Shown here piece after piece: positions 1 to 10,337 of a stretch of DNA of 64,000 nt. Numbering within the stretch: the first letter of the stretch is position 1; every line of letters begins with the position of its first letter. The position numbers and the translations under genes were made by a program. The notes beneath the pieces are model-generated. The model worked only from the letters and a program-made list of their open reading frames with translations. It was not told the origin of the DNA and searched no databases. The DNA is from Panaeolus papilionaceus (taxonomy: Eukaryota > Basidiomycota > Agaricomycetes > Agaricales): contig JADNRZ010000003.1 in the NCBI GenBank assembly GCA_015501605.1, positions 2,480,001 to 2,544,000 of the forward strand, written 5' to 3'.

Positions 1-2885
1 TCTAACTTTTATCCCTTGGGTATGAAGCATCGAAAGTCGGCTAGACGATGTCATCGATGACGCATTTATTGCATTACCTTCGCAGTAAATCTGAGAAGAA
101 GAGAAGGGATGGATGAGAACTCGTTACGGGTACCAGCAAAAATAGCAAGCGGTGGCCAGTGACCATGGGATTGAAATTCGAAGTACGGTTGTGACTCTTT
201 TAAAATGTCTAAATGCTCTCATAGTCCTCGTCTGTTTCGAAAGAAGAGCTTTATTCTCACTCCGTGTTCTCAAGGTCAAATTAGTCGCTGGAGTGAGTAC
301 CCGGTAAATCGGTGATATTCTTTTTTTTTCTGCATGAAACCGGCTCATCTCCAACTTCAGCGTTGTGCTTGGGACAGCCCCTCTCTGAGAACTCCTCTTC
401 TACATATACCCCTCCATTTCAAATATAAGTTTTCAAGCACCAGTCAAGCACTCATGTGAGCCATAGATTGGAACCCTTGTCTCACCGTTCCGCGCCCGTG
501 CGAAATCAAAGCAGTTGTTCCGACCCCCACGTTGTTCCGCCCCACCGGATCGCAACACGTCGACTTTGACCACTGTTATCCAGTGGGTGCAATCCTCTTC
601 CACCTCTACTACTTGGCATAATCACGACACACAAATTACATTACCCATGGTGTCCTTATGCTCTTCTCTCCTCTGTCTTTGTTGATAGTCAAGGGTCGAG
701 TTATCTAATTCTCAGGCCATGTTCTCTCATTCGCTGAGCGCCAAGCAAGGGCCGATTGCCGAGCAGCTCCAAACTTCAGGGGTGATTTTGATGTGTGTGT
801 CAAAAGGAGCAGGATTGCGCTTTAATTTAAGCCGAACAAGGTCATGGCCAACTTCAGTACCATACGGTTGTGTGGCACACCGTTGCTAGGCTACGGGATG
901 CCTACAGCCTTTTTTCAAAAAGTAAATTTCAAGACGCAAATCAATTTCAAACCAGAGACTCAAGTTCAACCTGTAAAGCTTGGTTGAAACTTGAAAGAGA
1001 GGGGTCGAGAGGGTTGAGCTAGTCGTGAGCATCACACCAGTCAAAGAAGCTTCTAGCTTATCGGAATGTTGGGTTCGAAAAATTGATCACGTACAAACCT
1101 GTGCGGTATGTTCGACCCACTTGAATTTCCACGGGATCACCGCTGATAGGGTCGAATGTTGACTGAGGTCTGGATGAGCCAAGTCGGAGGAGATGCTTCA
1201 AAGTAATACTGAAACACAAAGTCTTCAATTCCGAATTCAATACTGAGCTTGTAACGTGTGTAATGCGGAGTGTTCATTGTACATACACCAGGAACAAGAG
1301 CATATATTGTACAGATACGTAGACGCCACGTCCATCAGCACAAAGCTTTTCTGCCAGTTGGTATGTAAGTCGCTCTAGGCTTTATGACATCCGTCCACCA
1401 TGGATTCAGGACATAAAGCCGAATTCCAGTACAATTAAAAGGTTTAATGAAAAATGATGTCAGAAAAGCTTCAACTGCACGCGCGCTCGCTGCGTTCACG
1501 CACCCAGCAGCGCAGATCGCAATGAGAAGTGAGGAGTGAGATAGATAACAATTTGGACGACTGCTGGTGATTGAAGTCGCTTGAAATCTTTTTTTGAACC
1601 AGCGCATTCTGCAAATTTATCACAGGTCACCAACAGTTCCGCCGGCCTGACGAATATTCGGGGAATTTGACATGCTCGTTAAATTGGCATCTATCAGAGC
1701 TGTGGAGCTCCAAACTCCGAGTTCCAGCACAATCCATCGAGGGGGTGGCAAATTCAGGACTATACGAGTGTGTCCGATACCTTCGTGAATGGCCTTTGAA
1801 CGTTGCTTTGCGACCTGTAACTTGTTAAGTTCGAAGAAAATGGCATTCTCGATAGTGAACTTGGCAACCCATCCAGCCCAATGCGGTCTTCCATTTGAAT
1901 AGCAAGCGCCCTCGGAAACCCGCTCACGTTGTCCTGGAGCCGTTGCGAAAGTCTTTTGCTTTAAATAAACCCAGTTTCTCCTAGAGAAGTCTCACCAAAT
2001 GGCAGCAATAACATCCACGCTGACAATCTGTGAAAAACGGCGTTGCTTTCCACTCCAAGGTTGTCGTGTCATGCCTTTGCGGAGTGGGATTGGTATCGAG
2101 CACCATTCGATTTTTTTTTTCTGCGCCGCCTCTAGGGAACCGAAGAATGGCAAAAGACGCTGGGTAGGTGTACCTAGTTTTAGTACGAGCAATTGAAACG
2201 CCAGACAGGGTGCACAAGACGAAGAATAATCGCGGTGGGATATGTAGTCTGATTATTATCCACAGTCCACCTTCCATACGCTAGGGGTGTAAAAAGCTGG
2301 GATCCTTGGCCGGAGAACAAAAATAATAAGAAGTGGACGCGTGAGTAGGTCATGCGCAATTGACCACATTGCCCTTCGAACCTGTAAGAGGGGCTTGCCA
2401 ATGAAGAACAACAGTAAAGCGACGTCACGAAAGCATATCCCTCGAAGCGCATGAATTGGGTGGGAGAGAAGATGCCTTCTTTGTCTCTTGATAGCATGAG
2501 GAAGAGGAGTTTCTCTGGGTGTATTGTAGGCGATTGGTAGGCAAGGAAGTGGACAAATGTATTCAACGGAATTATCAGAGACTAGTGGAGTGGGATGCAT
2601 CAATCCGTGGTGAAAACATCCCAATTCGGCCTATGGTTACTCCATTTGAAATAGGGCCGTTGTATTCTCACAATTCATTTCCTTCGCTAAGCTCTTATAT
2701 CGTCAAGATGCCACTATTTTTTCCCGTCACTTACATACCTCCCTATATGCTAGAGTAGCCATCTGCTGGCGCATTTTTTTTTTCTCTGCTTCTCTCTCAA
2801 AACGTCCCTTTAGGACGGCTCCACATTCTTTTATATCAATACTCCTCCAACCCTTTGTAAACTCTTGCGCCTAGACTTTTGGAGA
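1..2885. other. No supported gene
   Basis: Only short, overlapping open frames occur here on both strands, without recognisable domains, splice-linked exons or codon bias. A pyrimidine-rich tract around 2775-2805 followed by a TATA-like stretch near 2831 probably belongs to the core promoter of the gene starting at 2886. Confidence 0.5.
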
Positions 2886-4739
2886 ATGCGTTACGTTCGC
2901 CATCCCGCCAACGATGTGAAGGCAACGCGCAACCTGGTCACCAGGACAGTCGACAGACGCGAACCTCAACTTATCAAACTCCCAATACCCCTTCCATCGA
3001 TACCCATCTTGACTCCTCTACTCAACCCTGTTGTTGGTGGATCTAACAGCGGCTCTAACAATGGCGGGTCCCCAGCACCGGCGCCCAACCCATCTCCTTC
3101 TCCCTCCTCACCGAACAATGGCGGTGGAAATAGTGGGGGAAATGGCGGTGGAAGCGGTGGCGGCAACGGCGGTGGAAATGGTGGGGGCAATGGTGGTGGG
3201 ACGGATAATGGCGGCGGTGGGGGTGGTGGAACTGGTAACGGTGGTGGTAGCGGCGGCGGGCAGACAGACCCAGGTACTGGAGGGACCAATCAACCCCCCA
3301 CTGGGGGCAACAACAACCCGGGCACAAGCAACCCCGCTCCCAGTCAAGGCTCTGACCCCTCCACACCATCTAGCCCAGCATCAGGTGGAAGTGATGGAAA
3401 TAGTAGCGGAACGCCCACCAACGGATCAGGCAACGGTGCATCTGGTAGTGGTGGTGGGTCCGGAGGAGGCCAGCCATCGAATCTTGTGGACGTAGGGAGT
3501 TCATCATCTGATGGAGGCTCCTCATCGCCAACCTCAGGACTGGGTGCCCCTGCTGCAAACGCAGGAAGCGATCCATCTAGAGGCGGTGGTTCCTCAGGCG
3601 GCTCTGGTCACGGTGGAACCGCTGCATCAGGCAACGGTTCGCCCACATCTGGTATCTCTGGTCCTTCTACGTCTGTAAACGGAGGCGATGGATCTGGCAC
3701 TAATGTCACGGGTACCAATGCTGCCCAGGACAACACTGGACGACATCTCTCCTCAGGTGCAGTCGCTGGAATCGTAATTGTTGTTCTATTGCTTCTTCTC
3801 GGTTTGATCGTCGTCTTGCTCAGAAGACGCAATCGCAACCGACGAGACGCTCGAGCTCATACTTGGTGGTTCGCTCGCAAGCGTACCTCGCAGAACTATG
3901 GCGATAGCGAAAGCGCTGTCATCGTTCCACGTCCCAAGAGCTCTCGAAGCAGCTTCGCCACGACATTCGAACACCGTCCCGATTCACCCATTGGACCCGC
4001 TCTTCTCCCACCTCTTCCTCCCATGGCTGAGCTCGGAAGGCCCAACGCCAACGACCCTGCACTCTTCTTCGGTACCCAGACTCCCGAGCGTAGACACTCT
4101 GGAATAAGTGTGCACTCCGAAAATTCGCACTTCCTCGTCGTCCACCACAGAGATAGCATTCAGGTCAACGGAGTCACCCCACCTGCGTCAGCCACTGAGG
4201 CTCTGTTTTCCGATTCCCAATCCTTCGCATTCCCCAAGCCTCCAACCCCAGGAGAGCGTGCATCTACCTCTCGTCCCGGTTCATCCAGGCCCACCAGCAC
4301 CTCCACCGCACTCCGGAGCCCAGCATCGACCCTCTTCTACCCGCAATCACCTACCGTCGTAGTGACGACAGCACCCAACGATCCCTTCGCGGACGACAAC
4401 CCCTTCTCTGATCCATTTGCGACTAACGAGCAATCCACCATCCCCTTCGCACAGTTCTCGCCTTTCGAGACCATCCGTCGACCATTTATTGGGAGCCGCG
4501 ATGACGAGCTCGACGTCACTCCTGATGAGCGCGTGCGTGTGTTGAAGCCATTCGACGATGGTTGGGCCATGGTCCAAAAGGTCAACACTGACGGTAGCTT
4601 GGTCGAAGTATACGGTTTAATCCCCATCGACTGCTTCCGCGAGCCCGGCCAGCAGCTCACCGAGTTCTTCAGGGAGAAGCGTGTCAGTCTCTCATACAGC
4701 GACCACACACCAACCGACTTTAGCTATACAGCCGTTTAG
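2886..4739 (+). CDS. Single-pass membrane protein with Gly/Ser-rich ectodomain and C-terminal SH3 domain
   Basis: Uninterrupted frame of 617 codons from the first ATG; the frame is open upstream but has no earlier ATG. Residues about 55-290 are extremely rich in Gly, Ser, Asn and Pro, fitting a flexible, probably O-glycosylated extracellular region. A hydrophobic segment at about 292-314 (GAVAGIVIVVLLLLLGLIVV) is followed by an Arg-rich stop-transfer stretch. The cytoplasmic part is Ser/Pro-rich and ends in an SH3 domain at about 530-588, with the typical DDELDV, VLKPFDDGWAMV and GLIPIDCF blocks. The layout of external low-complexity region, TM and C-terminal SH3 resembles yeast Fus1 and related membrane SH3 proteins; a role in polarity or signalling is inference. 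No clear signal peptide is seen, so an unrecognised 5' exon is possible. Confidence 0.8.
   Translation: MRYVRHPANDVKATRNLVTRTVDRREPQLIKLPIPLPSIPILTPLLNPVVGGSNSGSNNGGSPAPAPNPSPSPSSPNNGGGNSGGNGGGSGGGNGGGNGGGNGGGTDNGGGGGGGTGNGGGSGGGQTDPGTGGTNQPPTGGNNNPGTSNPAPSQGSDPSTPSSPASGGSDGNSSGTPTNGSGNGASGSGGGSGGGQPSNLVDVGSSSSDGGSSSPTSGLGAPAANAGSDPSRGGGSSGGSGHGGTAASGNGSPTSGISGPSTSVNGGDGSGTNVTGTNAAQDNTGRHLSSGAVAGIVIVVLLLLLGLIVVLLRRRNRNRRDARAHTWWFARKRTSQNYGDSESAVIVPRPKSSRSSFATTFEHRPDSPIGPALLPPLPPMAELGRPNANDPALFFGTQTPERRHSGISVHSENSHFLVVHHRDSIQVNGVTPPASATEALFSDSQSFAFPKPPTPGERASTSRPGSSRPTSTSTALRSPASTLFYPQSPTVVVTTAPNDPFADDNPFSDPFATNEQSTIPFAQFSPFETIRRPFIGSRDDELDVTPDERVRVLKPFDDGWAMVQKVNTDGSLVEVYGLIPIDCFREPGQQLTEFFREKRVSLSYSDHTPTDFSYTAV
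3115..3265 (+). repeat. Glycine-codon (GGN) low-complexity tract
   Basis: Imperfect tandem GGN/AAT triplets inside the SH3 membrane protein gene encode runs of Gly and Asn. Tracts like this often vary in length between strains. Confidence 0.7.
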
Positions 4740-5275
4740 ATTGATATTGATATTGACATTGACCCCCCTCATTGGAGCATATCACGCCCATCTGAACCCC
4801 TCATTAAATACTTACACATTCACAATTTATCCACCATTTCTTATTCGAGTTACCCCTCACCCCTTTTTTTCCCGTTCGCTTTGTTGTTTTTCTAGATCGC
4901 GAACTGTTTTTTATTTTTAACACCTGTATTTTCCCTGTGATCCATGTTAGGACGTCGACGATCATTGCATCATGCTACATGTTGCGTCCTATAATGCGAC
5001 GCACGCCCATTTATATCGACTGTGAATCTTAGATGTTCGCCAACAACATTCCTTGTGAAACCTTAGCATCGCTTTCTTCTGTTGCTAGTATAGCCCCTCC
5101 TGTTCGAATCGAACATCATACCCCCTCATACTATTAGCATCATCGTTTTAATTGTTTGCTGTTTTGAATGATATATTTAAGAAAGTAATAATGTAACATT
5201 TGCGAATCGGAATACGATGAATCCAGTACACGAACTAGGAAGTGGTATGGTGATCATCGAAAGAGCAAAAAAGTG
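4740..5275. other. Intergenic, 3' flank of SH3 gene
   Basis: AT-rich sequence after the stop codon with no coding frame of note. It presumably contains the polyadenylation region of the SH3 gene and the trailer of the minus-strand tRNA that follows. Confidence 0.5.
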
Positions 5276-5381
5276 TGATGAGAGTGGGATTCGAACCCAC
5301 GCCCCGAAAGACCAGAAAGTAGTGGACATCTGAATGTCCTGGTCCTGAATCTGGCGCCTTAGACCACTCGGCCATCTCACC
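5276..5381 (-). tRNA. tRNA-Leu (anticodon CAG), intron-containing
   Basis: On the minus strand the acceptor arm GGTGAGA pairs with TCTCATC, with one G-U pair. The D arm is GCC/GGC, the anticodon stem is CCAGA/TCTGG, a long class II variable arm follows, and the T arm is GTGGG TTCGAAT CCCAC. The anticodon CAG lies at 5345-5347. About 26 nt of intron sits after the base 3' of the anticodon. A run of T on the minus strand downstream (AAAAAA at about 5266-5271) can end Pol III transcription. Confidence 0.93.
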
Positions 5382-5733
5382 ATGTGAGGGTGGATTCACG
5401 CGACCTATAAGAGCCTACAACGATAATATGATGACGCATCGCGACCCTTACTTTAAAAGGACCTGTCCAATTCCCTCAGTTTCTTTCAATGCTTTCAATC
5501 CCCTCCACAAAAATAAACAAAGGAAGTAACCCAAGGAATCCAATCTCGATTGAATAACAAATCAGGCAACGAAGGGCAGATACTGGTGCCGTTGCTGTGA
5601 GTCGTGATCCGCGTTAGAGTATCTGATACAGTCTTCAATCTTCGACTAGGCAGTATAATATTATAACATCCCGAAAATAAAGAAAAAAGGAAGAAGAGGT
5701 CGAAGAGAGAGAAATGGGTCAAAAGCTAGTAAA

Positions 5734-7123
5734 CTAAGGAAGAAATATCTCCTCCGGAGCATAATCCATGATCGACTGTCCCGTTCTACACCTGACATCC
5801 AACACCGCGTCTGTTTTTTCCTTAAAGTTCAAGAGCAGCCCAGGAAGCCACACATCCTGAAACCCGGTTACCAACGGAGTCAAATCATCTTTAATGTGCA
5901 TGAAGAACACCATATCCAAAGCCTTCAATGTTGCCCATTTCGCTGGCGTTCCCAGACCAAATACCGAGGAATCGAAGAGCGCCCAATCCATGATGTGGAG
6001 ATAGTCGAGAGTATTGCTTCGCGTGAGGATTCTGATGGATTCAACGATGTTTGAATGCGACAGAGAGCATAAGCCGTTGATTATCCACTGAAAATCGCTT
6101 TCTGAATCAGAGAGAAGCTGACCACCCTCGAACCTGGCGATAAGTGTCAATGTGAGGTGTTGAAGGTTGAATAGTGCGCTCAAGATAAGGGGTTGTGGAT
6201 CCCCTAATTCGAGTTTACGAAAGTATTCATTTTTCAGCTGACTGCTCGTCATAATGGGTAAATAGCATGCGCGACGAACCTGGTGCGAGGTATGTCTGAT
6301 GGGTTGTAAGATATAGCTCAAGCCTCGTCAACGTCGACGAGAAATTTGCGAAATACCCAGGCATAGCTTGCAAGGGGAGTGCAATCCCATAGATGCGGAA
6401 GGTCGAAACGCCGGTGAGGTCACAGTATGCAGAACTGAGAGCAGAGTCGTTGAAAGGTGGATGATACAGTGTGAACGTTGTTGGTCGCAATCTGGGCGGA
6501 CTTTGGGTGGCTGCATCGTCTATGCTATGATTGGGGTCGGACCGCACAGTCTGGATAGAGAAATCCACAACGTGTTTTGCGTTTGCTAGCAGTGTCAGAT
6601 CAAAATATCTGTGCCCCCACACCGTCAATCTTGACAGCGTCGGGTTTCCTAACAGCTGCCTTAGCGAAGTCCGGAATTGGGGCATCTGGCCAACGCGCTC
6701 TAGAGACCGTGCACCTATGATTAGATGCACACTCGTGAGGTTCGGGAGGTCCTGCTGCATGACTGAGCACAGAGCGTCGACTTCTGCAATTCGTTGCTCA
6801 TAACCGTCGCTTATATCCGTACCCAGCGTCATATTTAAGCTATGTATGGCTGAAAGGATGGTAGGAGAACGCCCAATGACAGCGAGAAACCCAGGGACGT
6901 TCGTTGCTTGCCTCTGTCCCACCCACAAGGTGACACTTCGGAATAGGTGTATGTGGGTATAGGAGCGAATGGCTTGACATGTTAGAGACAAGATTCGGAG
7001 GGTGGGAGGGTTGTTGTGGAGCCCTATGTCGATGATGTGGAAGATAACCTCCAGAGGAAGTGTAGTCGTCATTGGGAACACTGGAATGTGATCAGGCATC
7101 GCCGTTGGTACAAGTAATGCCAT
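5734..7123 (-). CDS. F-box protein, two exons
   Basis: Exon 1 is 7123-6280 and exon 2 is 6203-5734. The 76-nt intron between them (GTTCGT...ATTAG) is predicted because it joins the two open frames in phase, giving 437 residues. Residues about 17-62 look like an F-box (TTLPLEVIFHIIDIGL, then a Leu/Cys-rich helix and HLFRSVTLW), as in the very large agaricomycete F-box families that act as substrate adaptors of SCF ubiquitin ligases. The rest has leucine-rich, weakly repeated segments (LTRLELYL, LQHLTLTL) suggesting a degenerate LRR-type substrate region. The substrate is unknown. The exact donor is the weakest part of the model. Confidence 0.72.
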
Positions 7124-9126
7124 GTATCTTCATTCAACGGGCTATTAGATCCTAGCAGCTGGTGTGGGCAACGGAGTAAGTTGTGGTGGCATACCTGTGG
7201 TGATGCTTATCTATGGCACAATGTAAGCCTCATGTCGCCCCATCGTTCGGAGTGACCGCCGATAACAGGATAACGCTCATAAAACTCCCGGTATGGAATT
7301 AATTTCGAGACGCTTCGTATCAACAGTGCCGAGCCTTTCGCTAACTTCGTAAGCTTCAATGTTGCGGTGTTAGTATCTCGCCGAATGTGAAGCACAGTCG
7401 GATGAGTTGGGAACCGAGCGCCAAAACCTGAGCGTTGAGGGCAACGAGAGTCTGAAAAGCAGACCCTCGAGCCAATGCCAACACTAGAGGGAGTAGGTGG
7501 GAGGGTCACAAAAATGCGGAAAATGCGACTTGAGAAAGCAGGCAAAGAGACCAACACTGCAGAGATGGCAGTGGTTTGAAGGAAAGAGTTGGAACCCAAA
7601 GAATCTCGCGAGCCATCGATAAACGATGGCCCTTCGAGACGTGATAAATTGCCAGACTACCGAAGACGCGCGCGCCTTTCCTATCCTTTGACGAGCGTGC
7701 ATTGCGGCCCGTCTCATCGTCAACTAAGCTTCACCGCACCCGACTTAGGGTTAAAAGGCCGCTGCTGGCGACACGGCGAACGAGGGTTTATCTGTTTATT
7801 TCTGCTTAGGACACAATCGGATTACCACACAGAAATATTAAATAAACGAATTGTCAAGGACGTTGCATAGGTGCGTGAATTTGAATTAGTGAGCACCTGA
7901 GGCTCAGAGTTGAGCTGGTGATTCCAATCTCCCCAATCTGGAAGAAGCGAGTCGTAAACTATGAGCAAGAGAATGTCGTTTTACGTGCATGAGCAGACGA
8001 CCAGAAGTCAACAGCACAAACACTTAATGGCACAGATGACACGAACATAGCTTATAAGTAGGCGATGTGTCTGCTTTGACCTCAATTCTCTTCTGTAAAG
8101 GGTTGTCAATAAGATACCAAAGTGAAATTAAGGTGGCCTGAGCTCGCCAATTTAAATTCTAAGTATACGGATCAAGGTCCTACAGTTTTGCTAAATGGAG
8201 TTACAACCTCGGCCAAAGCACACCCTCTCATCGCGAAATGATGTCTCGGATCAAAGGACTCGGTTTACTTCGTAAACCCTCGTAAGCATTCACTTCTGTC
8301 GAGTTGACACAAGCTAAATAATACGATACCCCCATGCCAGTGCGCAGTCCCGCAACAATCACTTCAATTCCTCAAGCGATCGCGAAGGAAGCGTTGGCCT
8401 CGAGGCTGAAAACGCACGCACGCAACTGCGTGTGCAGCTGATTATGCGAGCCGGTGGTCTTCGTCACCTCACCTGCCGTGCTTCTATGATGGAAGTAACC
8501 TCAGACACATGGACTAGCAATTCTAAATGCAACAAGTTCAAGGCAATCACAACCCGATAGGGTGGTATTGATACCTCACAATCGTTTAACTGCGATGACA
8601 ACTCTTCGACTCACTAAACCAGGGGCTCTGAAGATGAGTTATGCGCCGTAAACAGCGGGCCAAGGAAGGTTTCAATGAATATGAGTGGTCAAGATGATAT
8701 TCATAGCCATAATGCAGGTACACTCCGCAGTTTATATTCCATGGAACAGTTCTAATCAAACACTTGAAAGGGCATCCGTCTCGCTCTACTGTGTCTTTGA
8801 CCCTTTCTTTTCTCGTGTGTATTGTGCAATAGATACCATTGTCGAAAGCATATTTTCTTAAGACGTCCGTGAATGAAATACAGTCCTACATCTGGCGTCC
8901 AAGCATAATAAGACGATTCAGAAATGTTCAAGCAAAGGCATAACAACACCACTGGGTTATTTGTGTCGCAATGTTGATTTGTACCACTGATATTGACCTA
9001 CACATCTAGTACCACATCAATTCAGAGATCTGACAGGCAATATTGGCATGACCGCAGTGCTCGTGAGTTTCGGAGGTATTAGCAATCCTGGGTGGTGTTC
9101 TCTCACCGCACATAGAATCCGTTACT
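7124..9126. other. No supported gene
   Basis: Short frames only. A minus frame at 7207-7599 and a plus frame at 7589-7870 overlap but show no domain and no splice partners. Nothing else stands out. Confidence 0.45.
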
Positions 9127-9133
9127 TATATAA
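9127..9133 (+). promoter_or_regulatory. TATA box (TATATAA)
   Basis: A canonical TATATAA lies 94 nt upstream of the ATG of the DJ-1/PfpI gene, a plausible core promoter distance for a short 5' leader. Confidence 0.6.
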
Positions 9134-9226
9134 GGCGGCTTCAAATTGGCTTCGAGCGCAAGAGAATCGACCCTCGTTACCGACATTGAAGGACCACCCT
9201 CACCTACACCAAACTCGACTCGATTC

Positions 9227-9925
9227 ATGGCTGACACTACTTGGAACATCGGCGTCCTTCTTCTCCCTTTGCATCAACTACTCGATTGGGTTGGACCCAT
9301 CGACTACATCTCCAATCATTCACGCCAGGTCCTCACTCTATATGCTGCGGAGTCTCTCATTCCTGCAGGTATTGCCGAGAGAGCACCTTTCATCAACTTC
9401 CATTATATTTCGCATGACCTCAATCCGGTGCTTGCATCGAGTGGCCCACCGATCCACCCCACCACCACCACAGCTGATTGCCCACCCCTCAATTATCTCG
9501 TCGTACCTGGCTGTGACCCATGGAAACCCTTGCCGGAAGGGATCACCCAGTTCATGAAGAAACTCTTGGCGGACCCCAACTTCAAAGCCTTCATGACAGT
9601 GTGCACGGGATCGATGGCAATCGCTCAGACTGGGGTTTTAGACGGACATACCGCGTGCACCAACAAGGTGGTCCTCCGAATTGCAGCAGAGAAGGGACTT
9701 CTATACAAGAACGTGAAGTGGATCGGCGACAAGCGCTGGCACCATGATGGAAGACTCTGGAGTGGAGCAGGGATCACAGCGGGTATCGATATGGCATGCG
9801 CTTTTTTGGCTGCTCACTTGGACAAGGACTTGTTGGAACTTGGCGAGAGGCTCGCAGAGTATAAACCTAACCCAGCTCATCCAGATGATTTCGCAAATAT
9901 CCTAGAGGGCGTTAAGCTGGATTGA
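9227..9925 (+). CDS. DJ-1/PfpI-family protein (class I glutamine amidotransferase-like)
   Basis: Intronless frame of 232 residues from the ATG at 9227; upstream in-frame codons lack an ATG. The fold markers of the DJ-1/PfpI superfamily are visible: an N-terminal strand (WNIGVLLLPLHQLLDWVGPID) with the GPxD turn, a central LVVPG strand, and the nucleophile elbow MTVCTGSMAIAQTGVLDG, which puts the reactive Cys at about residue 126. A DGRLWSGAGITAGIDMACAF block follows, as in isonitrile hydratase-like and ThiJ/PfpI members. Family members include glyoxalases, chaperones, hydratases and stress proteins. The substrate here cannot be read from the sequence. Confidence 0.9.
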   Translation: MADTTWNIGVLLLPLHQLLDWVGPIDYISNHSRQVLTLYAAESLIPAGIAERAPFINFHYISHDLNPVLASSGPPIHPTTTTADCPPLNYLVVPGCDPWKPLPEGITQFMKKLLADPNFKAFMTVCTGSMAIAQTGVLDGHTACTNKVVLRIAAEKGLLYKNVKWIGDKRWHHDGRLWSGAGITAGIDMACAFLAAHLDKDLLELGERLAEYKPNPAHPDDFANILEGVKLD

Positions 9926-10063
9926 TAACTCTTCGAATTGTAATAATCTGTAATAAATACATGCATTAACATGGAATTGTGTTTTATTTTCTGCAATCAG
10001 CAGTGATGAGACTTGGAAATGTACTTGGCGCGACGGCTGGGTCCTCAAATCGAGTGATGGTAT

Positions 10064-10180
10064 GGCGAGATGGCCGAGCGGTCTAAGGCGCCAGACTAAG
10101 GAGACCAGGACATTTAGATGTCCAGCAGTGTTCGACACATCTGGTCTTTCGGGGCGTGGGTTCGAATCCCACTCTCGTCA
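10064..10180 (+). tRNA. tRNA-Leu (anticodon AAG), intron-containing
   Basis: The acceptor GGCGAGA pairs with TCTCGTC. The D arm, CCAGA/TCTGG anticodon stem, long variable arm and intact GTGGG/CCCAC T stem are all present. The anticodon AAG lies at 10098-10100, and an intron of about 37 nt follows one base after it. The intron includes a self-complementary part (GGACAT...ATGTCC). It is close in sequence to the minus-strand copies at 28574 and 32938. Confidence 0.94.
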
Positions 10181-10184
10181 ATAC

Positions 10185-10190
10185 TTTTTT
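10185..10190 (+). terminator. Pol III terminator (T6)
   Basis: Six T residues begin five bases after the tRNA-Leu(AAG) discriminator base, the usual RNA polymerase III stop. Confidence 0.75.
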
Positions 10191-10337
10191 GTGTCGGCAC
10201 TTTCTACGTATATTTCATTATCTAATTTGCCTTGTCGTAATCCGACTTGGATATGATTACTATTATAGGAGCCAATTTATATAAGTATCACTGCAACTAT
10301 AATGTCCAAAATACTTGTGATTGTTTGAATTCTTGAG

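Noticed and set aside
3031..3495. Long open frames in other phases and on the minus strand across the Gly-rich tract
   Set aside because: They are shadows of GGN/CCN repeats; composition explains them and only the SH3 frame has domain content.
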